Shown here: in pieces, positions 17,855 through 24,626 of the stretch
Numbering within the stretch: position 1 is the stretch's first letter
Layout: the number at the start of each line of letters is the position of its first letter
DNA from: Prevotella sp.
Lineage (GTDB): Bacteria; Bacteroidota; Bacteroidia; Bacteroidales; Bacteroidaceae
Direction: 5' to 3'
Assembly (NCBI GenBank): GCA_017483805.1
Contig: JAFUUL010000054.1
Coordinates: 1-54,104 of the forward strand
Length of the DNA stretch: 54,104 nucleotides
Position numbers and translations under genes: made by a program
Notes under the pieces: generated by a model
Database searches by the model: none
Told to the model about the DNA's origin: nothing
What the model saw: only the letters and a program-made list of their open reading frames with translations

Positions 17855-17904
17855 GGAAAAAAGAATGAAAGAAAAAAGTTTTCAGGCAACAATCTGCGAA
17901 AGAA

Positions 17905-17931
17905 ATACCAAATTGTTGGTATGGGAATACC
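17905..17931. promoter_or_regulatory. Palindromic operator-like site upstream of the LuxR-type gene
   Basis: ATACCAAATTGTTGGTAT (17905-17922) fits ATACC-N8-GGTAT. The right half-site also forms a second palindrome, GGTATGGGAATACC (17918-17931). The centre of the first lies 60.5 bases upstream of the inner edge of the -7 element of the gene at 17994. Matching sites lie 61.5 bases upstream of the same point in two sulfur operon promoters (24605-24622 and 27397-27414). Confidence 0.65.
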
Positions 17932-17942
17932 AAGAACGTGCG

Positions 17943-17974
17943 ATTGCCCGATTCGCGCTTTTGCAGTACCTTTG
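17943..17974 (+). promoter_or_regulatory. Promoter of the LuxR-type regulator gene
   Basis: ATTG (17943-17946), then 20 bases, then TACCTTTG (17967-17974). The -7 matches TAnnTTTG and the -33 keeps TTG. The 5' untranslated part would be about 13 bases. The cysK promoter at 24552-24583 has the same two elements and the same spacing. Confidence 0.7.
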
Positions 17975-17993
17975 CCGAAAAATCAGAGCAAAC

Positions 17994-18635
17994 ATGGGTA
18001 ACTACATCATAGCCGACAACCAGGAACTGACCAGTTTTGCACTGGAGGGCCTGCTGAAGACGAACGAGCAGAACCGCGTGCTGAGGGCCACCAACAAGGC
18101 CGAACTGCTGGCTCTGCTGCAGAAGCACAGGCAGGCCGTCGTGATACTGGACTACACGCTGTTCGACTTCACCGATGCCGACAGCCTGCTGATACTGAGC
18201 GAACGCTTCGCTATGGCCTCGTGGGTGCTGCTCAGCGACGAGTTGACAGAGAGTTTCCTGCGCAAGGTCATCTATGCCTCCCATGCCTTCAGCGTGGTGT
18301 TCAAGGACCTGCCGCTGAAGGCTGTCCGCGATGCCATCGACTTTGCCGCAGGGGGGCGCCGCTATGTGTGCCAGCGGGCCACGGAGATGATTCTGGCCCA
18401 ACAGGAGGAAGAGGCCAAGTCGCCCGTGCTGACCACCACCGAGATAGAGATCGTGAAGGCCATCGCCCAGGGCAAGACCACGAAGGACATTGCCGCCGAA
18501 CGGTTCCTGAGCGTGCACACCGTGAACACCCACCGCAAGAACATCTTCCGCAAACTGGGGGTCAACACAGCCCACGAAGCCATCAAGTATGCCTTTCGTG
18601 CGGGCTGGGTCGACCCGAGTGAATTCTATATTTAA
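17994..18635 (+). CDS. LuxR/NarL-type response regulator next to the sulfur operons
   Basis: The 213-residue protein starts at ATG 17994 (MGNYIIADNQE); an open frame extends 43 codons further upstream but runs through the promoter, so that start is rejected. Residues 1-125 fit a receiver domain: Asp8 in the beta1 loop, Asp53 in VVILDYT as phospho-acceptor, Ser81 in WVLLSDE and Lys104 in VVFKDLP. Residues about 147-207 are a LuxR-type helix-turn-helix (LTTTEIEIVKAIAQGKTTKDIAAE...VHTVNTHRKNIFRKLGV). No sensor kinase is adjacent. The gene is convergent with the sulfur operon (its stop abuts the metY-like stop). Its promoter shares an operator-like palindrome with both sulfur operons, so it is the obvious candidate to bind them and itself. 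That regulatory role is inferred. Confidence 0.85.
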   Translation: MGNYIIADNQELTSFALEGLLKTNEQNRVLRATNKAELLALLQKHRQAVVILDYTLFDFTDADSLLILSERFAMASWVLLSDELTESFLRKVIYASHAFSVVFKDLPLKAVRDAIDFAAGGRRYVCQRATEMILAQQEEEAKSPVLTTTEIEIVKAIAQGKTTKDIAAERFLSVHTVNTHRKNIFRKLGVNTAHEAIKYAFRAGWVDPSEFYI

Positions 18636-19865
18636 CTATAAACTGCTAGAAATGTCCGCCAGCAGATCCTCAGGGGCCTCGAGGCCTATGCTGAGGCGCA
18701 CCGTCGTGTCGGCCACGCCCATGGCCTGCCGCTGCTCGTCGGTGAAGAGGCCGAAGATGGTGGAGGCGGGATGGATGGCCAGCGACTTGCGGTCGAAGAG
18801 GTTGGTGGCACGGCGGATGACCTGCAGACGGTCGATGAAGGCAAAGGCGGCCTCCTTAGATGACAGGTCGATGGTGAAGACGGCACCGGGCAATGGGCCG
18901 AACTGCGCCTCCGACAGGGCATGGAAGGGATTGTCCTCAAGGCCCGTATAGTTGACCCGCTGGATGCCCTCCAACTGCTGGCACTGACGAGCCAGCCAGA
19001 GCGTGGTCTCGGCCTGACGGCGGAAGCGCAGGTCGAGCGTATCGAGACCGAGGGTCTCCATATAGGCCACTTGGGGAGTCATGAGTGCGCCCAGATTGGT
19101 CACCAGTTCGGTTTTCACACGGGCCGTGAAGGCCATCTTCTTCCCCACCCGCTTGGCCCGGGCCTGCAGCACGGGCGACGGATGTTGGCTCCAGTCGAAG
19201 GTGCCATAGTCCACGAGCAGTCCACCCAGGCCAGTGCCACCTCCGGAGATATACTTCGTGCTGCTGACCACCTCGATGTCGACCCCCAGGTCCTTGGCCC
19301 GGAAGGCCGAGAAGGGCACGATGGTCGTGTCGGCAATGAGGGGCACGCCCTTGGCACGGGCCAAGGAGGACAGGGCACGGATGTCGGCCACGAAGAGTTG
19401 CGGATTGGTGATGATCTCGAAGAACAGGGCCGCCGTGCGGTCGTCGATCAGGGTCTCCACCTCTTCCGGATGGGTGAAGTCGGCAAAGCGAGCCTCAATG
19501 CCCAGCGAGCCCAGGGTGTCGCGGATGAGCGACACCGAGTTGCCGAAGAGGTGCTTCGAAGCCACGATGTTCAGGCCGGCGGCACTGACAGCCGTCAGCG
19601 CATAGTGGATGGCAGCCATGCCTGTATTGAGGGCGGTGACGCTCACGGCCCCCGTCAACTGTCGCACGCGCTCCTCCAGATAAGTGACGGTGGGGTTGGC
19701 GATGCGGGCATACGACGGAGCCATCGAGCGGCCGCAGAAGGCATCGCTCATGGCCTTGGCCGACGGAAACTCAAATGCCGCTGTATAGTACACCGGCATT
19801 GAGAGTGATCCGTAGGCATCAGGCTTCTGATACTTCGTTGTAAGAATCTTTGTTTCGTATTCCAT
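18636..19865 (-). CDS. Cys/Met metabolism PLP enzyme, MetY-like (O-acetylhomoserine sulfhydrylase type)
   Basis: This 409-residue enzyme belongs to the gamma-family of PLP transsulfuration enzymes. The Schiff-base lysine is Lys204 in SSTKYISGGG, preceded by IADTT (PLP-binding Asp) and by NPTVTYLEERVRQLTGA near residue 60. MetY makes homocysteine from O-acetylhomoserine and a sulfide source; related enzymes are cystathionine gamma-synthase and gamma-lyase. MetY use is favoured because a sulfur-carrier, E1 and JAMM set lies in the same locus, as in the Wolinella HcySDF-MetY pathway. The ATG at 19865 is chosen over an in-frame GTG just before it. It follows the desulfurase gene by 15 bases and is the last gene of the operon. 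Exact substrate choice cannot be read from sequence. Confidence 0.8.
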   Translation of the reverse strand: MEYETKILTTKYQKPDAYGSLSMPVYYTAAFEFPSAKAMSDAFCGRSMAPSYARIANPTVTYLEERVRQLTGAVSVTALNTGMAAIHYALTAVSAAGLNIVASKHLFGNSVSLIRDTLGSLGIEARFADFTHPEEVETLIDDRTAALFFEIITNPQLFVADIRALSSLARAKGVPLIADTTIVPFSAFRAKDLGVDIEVVSSTKYISGGGTGLGGLLVDYGTFDWSQHPSPVLQARAKRVGKKMAFTARVKTELVTNLGALMTPQVAYMETLGLDTLDLRFRRQAETTLWLARQCQQLEGIQRVNYTGLEDNPFHALSEAQFGPLPGAVFTIDLSSKEAAFAFIDRLQVIRRATNLFDRKSLAIHPASTIFGLFTDEQRQAMGVADTTVRLSIGLEAPEDLLADISSSL

Positions 19866-19880
19866 CACAATGATTAATGT

Positions 19881-21380
19881 TCAACGTCCGACAATCTTTC
19901 GCACGGCGATGACCAGCCGGTCCACGTCCTCGCGGGTGTTGTAGAGGGCGAAGGTGGGGCGCACGCTCATCTCGTAGCCCAAGGCTCGCAAGGCCGGCTG
20001 GGCACAATGGTGACCGGCACGCACGGCGATGCCCTCCTTGTCGAGCAGGGTGCCCACCTCAGGCACGGGTATGCCGTCGAGGACGAAGGACACGACGCTG
20101 ACGCGCTGCTTGGGATTGCCGATGAGCGTCAGACCGGGAATCTGGGCCAACTGCTCGCGGGCATACTCGGTGAGCCGGTGCTCATGGGCCTCGATGTTGC
20201 GGATGCCCAGATGGCTCACGTAGTCGAGGGCTGCACCCAGTCCGATGGCATCGGCCACATTGGGCGTGCCGGCCTCGAAGCGGGCAGGCGGCACGTTGTA
20301 CTCCGTGCGCTCGATGGTCACATCCTTGATCATATTGCCACCACCCTGCCAGGGCTGCATCTTGTCGAGTATGTCCTTGCGGCCATAGACCACGCCGATG
20401 CCGTTGGGGCCGTAGATCTTGTGGCCGGAGAAGACGAAGAAGTCGGCCCCGAGTGCCTGCACATCCACGGGGGTGTGGGCTATCGACTGTGCACCGTCAA
20501 TGAGCACGGGGATCTGGTGCAAGTGGGCGATGTCGATGATGCGCTGCACATCGTTGATGGTGCCGAAGGTGTTGTTCACATGGCCCACCGAGACGAAGCG
20601 GGTGCGGGGTGTGATGAGCCGCTCGAACTCAGAGAGCACCAGGTCGCCGTTCTTGTCCGTCGGGATGGCCTTGAGGGTGCACCCCTTCTCCTGGCAGACG
20701 CGCTGCCAGGGCACGATGTTGGCATGGTGGTCCAGTTCGCTGACTATCACCTCGTCGCCCGGCGTGAGATACTGCCTGCCGTAGGTCTGCGCCACGAGGT
20801 TGATGCCCTCTGTGGTGCCACGCACGAAGATAATCTCCTCGCTGGAGGCGGCATTGATGAAGCGCTGCACTTTTTCGCGCGCAGCCTCATAGGCATCGGT
20901 GGCACGGGCAGCCAGCGTATGGGCCCCACGGTGGATGTTCGAGTTGTAGTTGCGATAGTAGTCCGAGATCTTGTCGATCACCTGATTGGGCTTCTGCGTC
21001 GTGGCACCATTGTCCAGCCAGACGAGGTCGTGGCCGTTCACCTTCTGCTGCAAGACGGGGAAATCCTTCTTGATCTGCTCGCTGTTCAGGGTGTCCACCT
21101 CCTCGTAGTGCAGAGAGCGCAGTTTCTCCGTCTCAGGGATGCCGATGCCGAAGCCGTTGTCAGCAGGGACGATGGTTTCGCCTCCCTGATGCGATGGTAT
21201 CGCATCATACAGAACCTGGAGTGCTGAGAGGTCGATGGCTTCGTCGAGAGTCTGGTCAGGCACTGCGGCCTGGCGCTCTTGCTGCCACTCCTCCGGGCAG
21301 TACTTTTGTGCCACCTGCCGCAACAGTTCGAAGCCGGGATCCTCGATGCCGTAGCCGTTAATATTCTGTAATTCAATCAT
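19881..21380 (-). CDS. SufS-like cysteine desulfurase with N-terminal extension (predicted encapsulin cargo)
   Basis: Residues about 104-499 form a complete group II (SufS-like) cysteine desulfurase: PLP lysine Lys321 in SGHKIYGPNG, catalytic Cys459 in RAGHHCAQP, and LDHHANIVPW. The enzyme removes sulfur from L-cysteine as a persulfide, leaving alanine. SufS starts near the DFPVLQQKVNG block; here about 100 extra residues precede it, low in recognisable fold and rich in Gln, Glu, Pro and Gly. Family 2 encapsulin cargo desulfurases carry such extensions, which direct them into the shell. The shell gene lies immediately upstream (52-base gap). Together these make encapsulation very likely. An ordinary Suf role is less likely because no sufBCD genes are visible. 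Confidence 0.88.
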   Translation of the reverse strand: MIELQNINGYGIEDPGFELLRQVAQKYCPEEWQQERQAAVPDQTLDEAIDLSALQVLYDAIPSHQGGETIVPADNGFGIGIPETEKLRSLHYEEVDTLNSEQIKKDFPVLQQKVNGHDLVWLDNGATTQKPNQVIDKISDYYRNYNSNIHRGAHTLAARATDAYEAAREKVQRFINAASSEEIIFVRGTTEGINLVAQTYGRQYLTPGDEVIVSELDHHANIVPWQRVCQEKGCTLKAIPTDKNGDLVLSEFERLITPRTRFVSVGHVNNTFGTINDVQRIIDIAHLHQIPVLIDGAQSIAHTPVDVQALGADFFVFSGHKIYGPNGIGVVYGRKDILDKMQPWQGGGNMIKDVTIERTEYNVPPARFEAGTPNVADAIGLGAALDYVSHLGIRNIEAHEHRLTEYAREQLAQIPGLTLIGNPKQRVSVVSFVLDGIPVPEVGTLLDKEGIAVRAGHHCAQPALRALGYEMSVRPTFALYNTREDVDRLVIAVRKIVGR

Positions 21381-21395
21381 ACGCTAATTCTGTTT

Positions 21396-21432
21396 ACTCC
21401 CCTCCCCAAATGGGGAGGGGCTGGGGGTAGGT
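21396..21432. repeat. GC-rich palindromic repeat, copy A (intergenic)
   Basis: The arms CTCCCC/GGGGAG flank AAAT or a few more bases, followed by a G run (CTGGGGGTAGG). Read on the minus strand it matches the two other copies in this window (32978-33011 and 48073-48101). It fills most of the gap between the encapsulin shell gene and the desulfurase gene and abuts the shell gene stop codon. Confidence 0.65.
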
Positions 21433-22860
21433 CTATTTCCTGTCCTGATAGTCGTGATAGTAGCCCACCTCGACATTCTCCAGCACGGCGATGGCATCGT
21501 CGGTCAGGGCAGCCAGGCTGAAGTACTTCGTCAGCAGATAAGAGGCCACGCCAAACTTGTCGAGTCCCATCAGGCGGGCCGACAGGCTCGGGGCTATCTC
21601 GCCGGGTATGCCGCTCTGGTGCAGGCCCACCACGCCCTGGTTCTGCTCGCCGGTGCGCACCAAGATGATCTTTGTCGTGCCGACGCCGCGGCCCGTCAGA
21701 TACTGGCCTTCCACCTCTACCTTGTCAGAGGGGATGAGGGGCACGCCACGCCACAGGATGACCTTCGTGCCGAAGAGGTCGGTGGTCACAGGGGGCACGC
21801 CACGCCAGGTGCACTCACGCTCGAAGGCAGCGATGGCACGCGGATGAGCAATGAAGAAGGCAGGCTCCTTCCACACCAGCGAGAGCAGTTCGTCCAGATC
21901 GTCGGGCGTCGGGGCTCCATAGCGTGTGGTGATGCGATAGGCGGGATTGGCCGAAGCCAGCAGACCGAACTTGCGATTGTTGATCAGTTCCCACTCCTGG
22001 CGCTCCTTGATGCTCTCGATGGAGAGTCGCAGTTGCTCCTCCAGTTGGTTGTAGGGATTGTTGTACAGATCGCTGACGCGGGTATGCACCCTGACCACCG
22101 TCTGCAGCGTGTTGAGCGAGTACTCCGTGGGGTTCTCCTCGTAGTCGATGTAGGTCTCGGGGATGATGTTGTCCTCCTCATGTCCTGATACCAGGTCGAT
22201 GTGCTTCTCGCCGTGGTCGTTGACGGTAGCCTTCAGTCGCAGTTGCTTGTCCACAGCCTTGTTGAAGGTCTCGCGGAAGTCGGGCACCTCCTTGATGAAG
22301 CGCTCCAGTTCCTTCAGTTTCAGTCCCAGGAAGATGGTAGGTGTGACGGCACGCACCGATACGGTCGACTCGGCATCGTCCAGCAGGTCGGTCTCGCCGA
22401 AGTACTCGCCGTCGCCCAGCAGGGCAATGCGCAGTTCCTCGCCGTGAGGCCCCTTGCTGATCACCTCGGCCTGGCCGCTGGCCACGATGAAGAATTTCTG
22501 CTTGTCCTTGCCCTCCTCCACGAAGAGTTCGCCCAGTTCCACCTCCTGCGTCTCAAACGAGCGGGCCAGCCGGTTCACGATGTCATCGTCGAAGTCGGAG
22601 AAGAGGGGGATGGTCTTCAGGCTCTTGGCCGAGAACGAAGGCACGCCGTCCAGGAACTGGATGGGCAGCCGCTCGCTCTTGCGTAGTTCCACCTTCGTGC
22701 GGTTCACGCGGAAGGTGCCTCCGCTCACCTGCACCCAGGGCAGGAGTTTCAACAGTAGTCTCGGGGTGATGCTGCCCATCTGCGGGGCAGTCTTGGTGGT
22801 GGTCGCCAGTCTTCTGGCGGTGGCAGTGGTCACACTGCGCTGAAGATTTGAATCTGCCAT
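21433..22860 (-). CDS. Family 2B encapsulin shell protein (HK97 fold with cNMP-binding-like domain)
   Basis: The 475-residue protein has three parts: an N-terminal arm (residues 1-75, basic start, LLLKLLPWVQVSGGTFRVNR), a cyclic-nucleotide-binding-like domain (about 80-195, with FIVASGQAEVIS and GEYFGETDLL), and an HK97-like shell region (about 225-475, with IDYEENPTEYSLNTLQTVVRVHTRVSDLYNNPYNQLEEQLR and PDDLDELLSLVWKEPAFFIAHPRAIAAFERE). This order is characteristic of family 2B encapsulins, which self-assemble into protein cages. The cNMP domain keeps Glu156 of the FGE motif, but the Arg that grips the phosphate in CRP aligns with Ser165, so classical cAMP binding is doubtful. Its cargo is almost certainly the desulfurase encoded next. 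A CRP-type regulator is excluded because no DNA-binding helix-turn-helix is present. Confidence 0.88.
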   Translation of the reverse strand: MADSNLQRSVTTATARRLATTTKTAPQMGSITPRLLLKLLPWVQVSGGTFRVNRTKVELRKSERLPIQFLDGVPSFSAKSLKTIPLFSDFDDDIVNRLARSFETQEVELGELFVEEGKDKQKFFIVASGQAEVISKGPHGEELRIALLGDGEYFGETDLLDDAESTVSVRAVTPTIFLGLKLKELERFIKEVPDFRETFNKAVDKQLRLKATVNDHGEKHIDLVSGHEEDNIIPETYIDYEENPTEYSLNTLQTVVRVHTRVSDLYNNPYNQLEEQLRLSIESIKERQEWELINNRKFGLLASANPAYRITTRYGAPTPDDLDELLSLVWKEPAFFIAHPRAIAAFERECTWRGVPPVTTDLFGTKVILWRGVPLIPSDKVEVEGQYLTGRGVGTTKIILVRTGEQNQGVVGLHQSGIPGEIAPSLSARLMGLDKFGVASYLLTKYFSLAALTDDAIAVLENVEVGYYHDYQDRK

Positions 22861-22871
22861 AGTTGTTGTGT

Positions 22872-23096
22872 CTATTTTTTAATTATTACTCTATGTGTTG
22901 TTCCCTCCACATGCTCCACACTCAGCACGTTGTAGCCCTGCTCCACGGCGTTGCGTGGCACATTGTCCAGCGGCTCGCCCTCGCTGAGCAGCACTTCCAG
23001 CGTGTCGCCCTCGTTGAGTTTCGACAGTTCGATTTTTGTCTTGACGAAGGTCATCGGGCAGTGTTCCTTCGTGATGTCCAGTGTCTTAGTTGCCAT
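22872..23096 (-). CDS. TusA/SirA-like sulfur relay protein (variant CPxT motif)
   Basis: This 74-residue protein has the TusA fold pattern: beta strand, Cys13-Pro14 at the start of helix 1 (HCPMTFVKTK), and LNEGDTLEVLLSEGEPLDNVP. Canonical TusA has CPxP; here the second Pro is Thr16, so this is a divergent subgroup. TusA proteins accept persulfide sulfur from cysteine desulfurases and hand it to DsrE-type partners. Both a desulfurase and a DsrE-like gene are in the operon, which fits a relay. It lies 11 bases before the encapsulin start and 19 after the DsrE-like stop. Confidence 0.8.
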   Translation of the reverse strand: MATKTLDITKEHCPMTFVKTKIELSKLNEGDTLEVLLSEGEPLDNVPRNAVEQGYNVLSVEHVEGTTHRVIIKK

Positions 23097-23099
23097 ATT

Positions 23100-23120
23100 T
23101 TTTAACTCTTAATTCTTAAA
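23100..23120. repeat. Array with 7-base period (3 units)
   Basis: TTTTAAC, TCTTAAT, TCTTAAA on the plus strand, located at the DsrE-like/TusA-like junction. It overlaps the last codons of the DsrE-like gene, whose stop is TAA inside the array. Confidence 0.55.
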
Positions 23121-23589
23121 TAAACAAAGTCTGTCCGCCCTCGCTCAGTTGCAGGAACGAGGCCACGCCCAGCACGTCCTTCACCTCCGGGATGAAGTCC
23201 TCCCGCTTCAGGCCCAGCACGTGCATGGCCATCTCGCAGGCATAGAGGTTCACGCCCAGCACCTTGGCAGCCTCCACCAGTTCCTCCAGCGTGGCCACAT
23301 TGTTCTTGCGCATCAGTGAGCGGAATATCTTCGGCCCCAGACCGCAGAAGTTGAAGCGCGACGTAGGCGTCGCGTGCAGTCCGCCCATCATGAAGCCGAA
23401 TATCTTGGTCAGCCACGTGCCGCCCACAAAGGCGCGGCCCTTCTTCTGCTTGATGGCATCCAGGCCCCAGAAGGTGAAGAAGATGTTGACCTCATAACCC
23501 ACTGCGGCAGCCCCCGTAGCCAGGGTGAAGACTGCCGTCAACTTGTCGAACTCGCCACTGAAGGCGATGATGCTCAGTTTCTTACTCAT
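23116..23589 (-). CDS. DsrE-like sulfur-handling protein
   Basis: The 157-residue product starts at ATG 23589 ([21 protein letters not shown]) and overlaps the end of cysK by 8 bases, so translation is probably coupled. A longer open frame exists upstream but lies inside cysK. The fold pattern matches the DsrE/DsrF/DsrH-like group once called 'peroxiredoxin family' (COG2210): [26 protein letters not shown], then [20 protein letters not shown]. Two conserved cysteines, in NFCGLG and LYACEMAM, could carry sulfane sulfur. Members occur beside TusA-like and rhodanese genes, as here. One segment (IFGFMMGGL) is hydrophobic, but a membrane span is not clear. Confidence 0.75.
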   Translation of the reverse strand: MSKKLSIIAFSGEFDKLTAVFTLATGAAAVGYEVNIFFTFWGLDAIKQKKGRAFVGGTWLTKIFGFMMGGLHATPTSRFNFCGLGPKIFRSLMRKNNVATLEELVEAAKVLGVNLYACEMAMHVLGLKREDFIPEVKDVLGVASFLQLSEGGQTLFI

Positions 23590-24520
23590 GGCTGTACATT
23601 TTAGTTGAAAGATACCTCTCGCCCGTGTCCGGCAGCAGCACCACCACCGTCTTTCCCTCGTTCTCGGGCCTACGGGCCACCTTGATGGCGGCAGCCACGG
23701 CAGCGCCGCTCGACACACCCGCCAGCACGCCCTCGCGACTGGCCAGCAGACGGCCCACGCCGTAGGCCTCCTCGTCCTTTATCTTGATAATCTCGTCGTA
23801 GACGTCGGTGTCCAGCACTTTCGGCACGAAACCCGCACCTATGCCCTGCAACTTGTGCGGGCCGGGCCTTCCGCCCGACAGCACTGCCGAGCCCATGGGC
23901 TCCACGCCTATGATCTTCACCCGCGGGTTGCTCTCGCGCAGCACCTGGCCCACGCCAGTGATAGTGCCGCCCGTACCTATGCCCGCTACGAAGAAGTCCA
24001 CTTCGCCGTCGGTGTCCTCCCATATCTCCTCCGCCGTGGTGCGGCGGTGCACCTCGGGGTTGGCCAGGTTCTCAAACTGCTGCGGGATGAAAGCACGCCC
24101 ATCCGACTCGCGGGCCAGTTCGTGCGCCTTGCGTATGGCTCCCGCCATGCCCTCATGGGCAGGCGTCAGCACCAGCGTAGCCCCCAGGGCCTGCAGCAGT
24201 GTGCGCCGCTCCAGTGACATGGCGTCGGGCATGGTCAGCACCAGCCTGTAGCCGCGAATGGCAGCCACCAGAGCCAGTCCGATGCCCGTGTTGCCGCTGG
24301 TGGGCTCGATGATGGTCGTGTCGGGGTCCAGCAGTCCCTGGCGTTCCGCTTCATCGAGCATGGCCAGGGCCGTGCGGTCTTTCACGCTGCGCCCGGGATT
24401 CAGCATCTCCAGTTTGGCCAGCACGCGGGCCTTCAGCCCCAGTTCGCGCTCGGTGCGAGAAAGTTCCAGCAGCGGCGTGTGGCCCACAAGTTCAATCAGG
24501 TTTTTTGCAATCTGCGACAT
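23582..24520 (-). CDS. cysK: Cysteine synthase (O-acetylserine sulfhydrylase family)
   Basis: The 312-residue enzyme has the PLP lysine Lys47 in [11 protein letters not shown], the substrate loop [11 protein letters not shown] (73-83), [10 protein letters not shown] and the C-terminal [18 protein letters not shown], all typical of CysK. It makes cysteine from O-acetylserine and sulfide. Because a sulfur-carrier set is nearby, use of a protein thiocarboxylate in place of sulfide, as by mycobacterial CysM, is conceivable, but the sequence looks CysK-like. It is the first gene of the second sulfur operon, with a promoter 32 bases upstream and an operator-like palindrome upstream of that. The stop codon overlaps the DsrE-like start. 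Confidence 0.9.
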   Translation of the reverse strand: MSQIAKNLIELVGHTPLLELSRTERELGLKARVLAKLEMLNPGRSVKDRTALAMLDEAERQGLLDPDTTIIEPTSGNTGIGLALVAAIRGYRLVLTMPDAMSLERRTLLQALGATLVLTPAHEGMAGAIRKAHELARESDGRAFIPQQFENLANPEVHRRTTAEEIWEDTDGEVDFFVAGIGTGGTITGVGQVLRESNPRVKIIGVEPMGSAVLSGGRPGPHKLQGIGAGFVPKVLDTDVYDEIIKIKDEEAYGVGRLLASREGVLAGVSSGAAVAAAIKVARRPENEGKTVVVLLPDTGERYLSTKMYSHE

Positions 24521-24551
24521 AACTTTACAGCATTAGTTAAATAATCCGCTG

Positions 24552-24583
24552 CAAAGGTACGCCCTTTTCCCTATACCCACAAT
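24552..24583 (-). promoter_or_regulatory. Promoter of the cysK-dsrE-tusA-encapsulin-desulfurase-metY operon
   Basis: On the minus strand, ATTG (24580-24583), 20 bases, TACCTTTG (24552-24559). The elements and spacing are the same as in the LuxR-type gene promoter. The untranslated leader is about 25 bases. Confidence 0.7.
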
Positions 24584-24626
24584 CACCCATCGTGGGTATT
24601 TAGCATACCTAACCTTTGGTATACCC
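24573..24626. promoter_or_regulatory. Operator-like site and extra half-sites upstream of cysK
   Basis: The main site ATACCTAACCTTTGGTAT (24605-24622) fits ATACC-N8-GGTAT and overlaps the symporter stop codon. Its centre is 61.5 bases upstream of the inner edge of the -7 element. Further half-sites lie closer to the promoter: ATACC at 24573 and GGTAT at 24595 form an inverted repeat ATACCCAC/GTGGGTAT that spans the -33 element. GGTATACC (24618-24625) adds another. Binding of more than one dimer is possible. Confidence 0.6.

Noticed and set aside
15807-17855. Long plus-strand open frame (about 680 codons) opposite the ATPase and DUF4435 genes
   Set aside because: It is antisense to two genes with clear motifs and has the Val/Leu/His-rich composition expected of a mirror frame in GC-rich DNA.
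17865-17993. N-terminal extension of the LuxR-type regulator from an upstream ATG
   Set aside because: The extra 43 codons run through the operator-like palindrome and the -33/-7 promoter and are not receiver-like.
21433-22860. CRP/FNR-type transcription factor
   Set aside because: The cNMP-like domain is present, but no helix-turn-helix follows; the rest matches an encapsulin shell.
23590-23718. N-terminal extension of the DsrE-like protein
   Set aside because: The extension lies within cysK in another frame and reads as Arg/Cys/Trp-rich shadow sequence; [10 protein letters not shown] is a normal start.
24573-24599. Terminator after the symporter gene
   Set aside because: The inverted repeat is followed by AGGGAAAAGGG rather than a T run and spans the cysK -33 element, so an operator is more likely.
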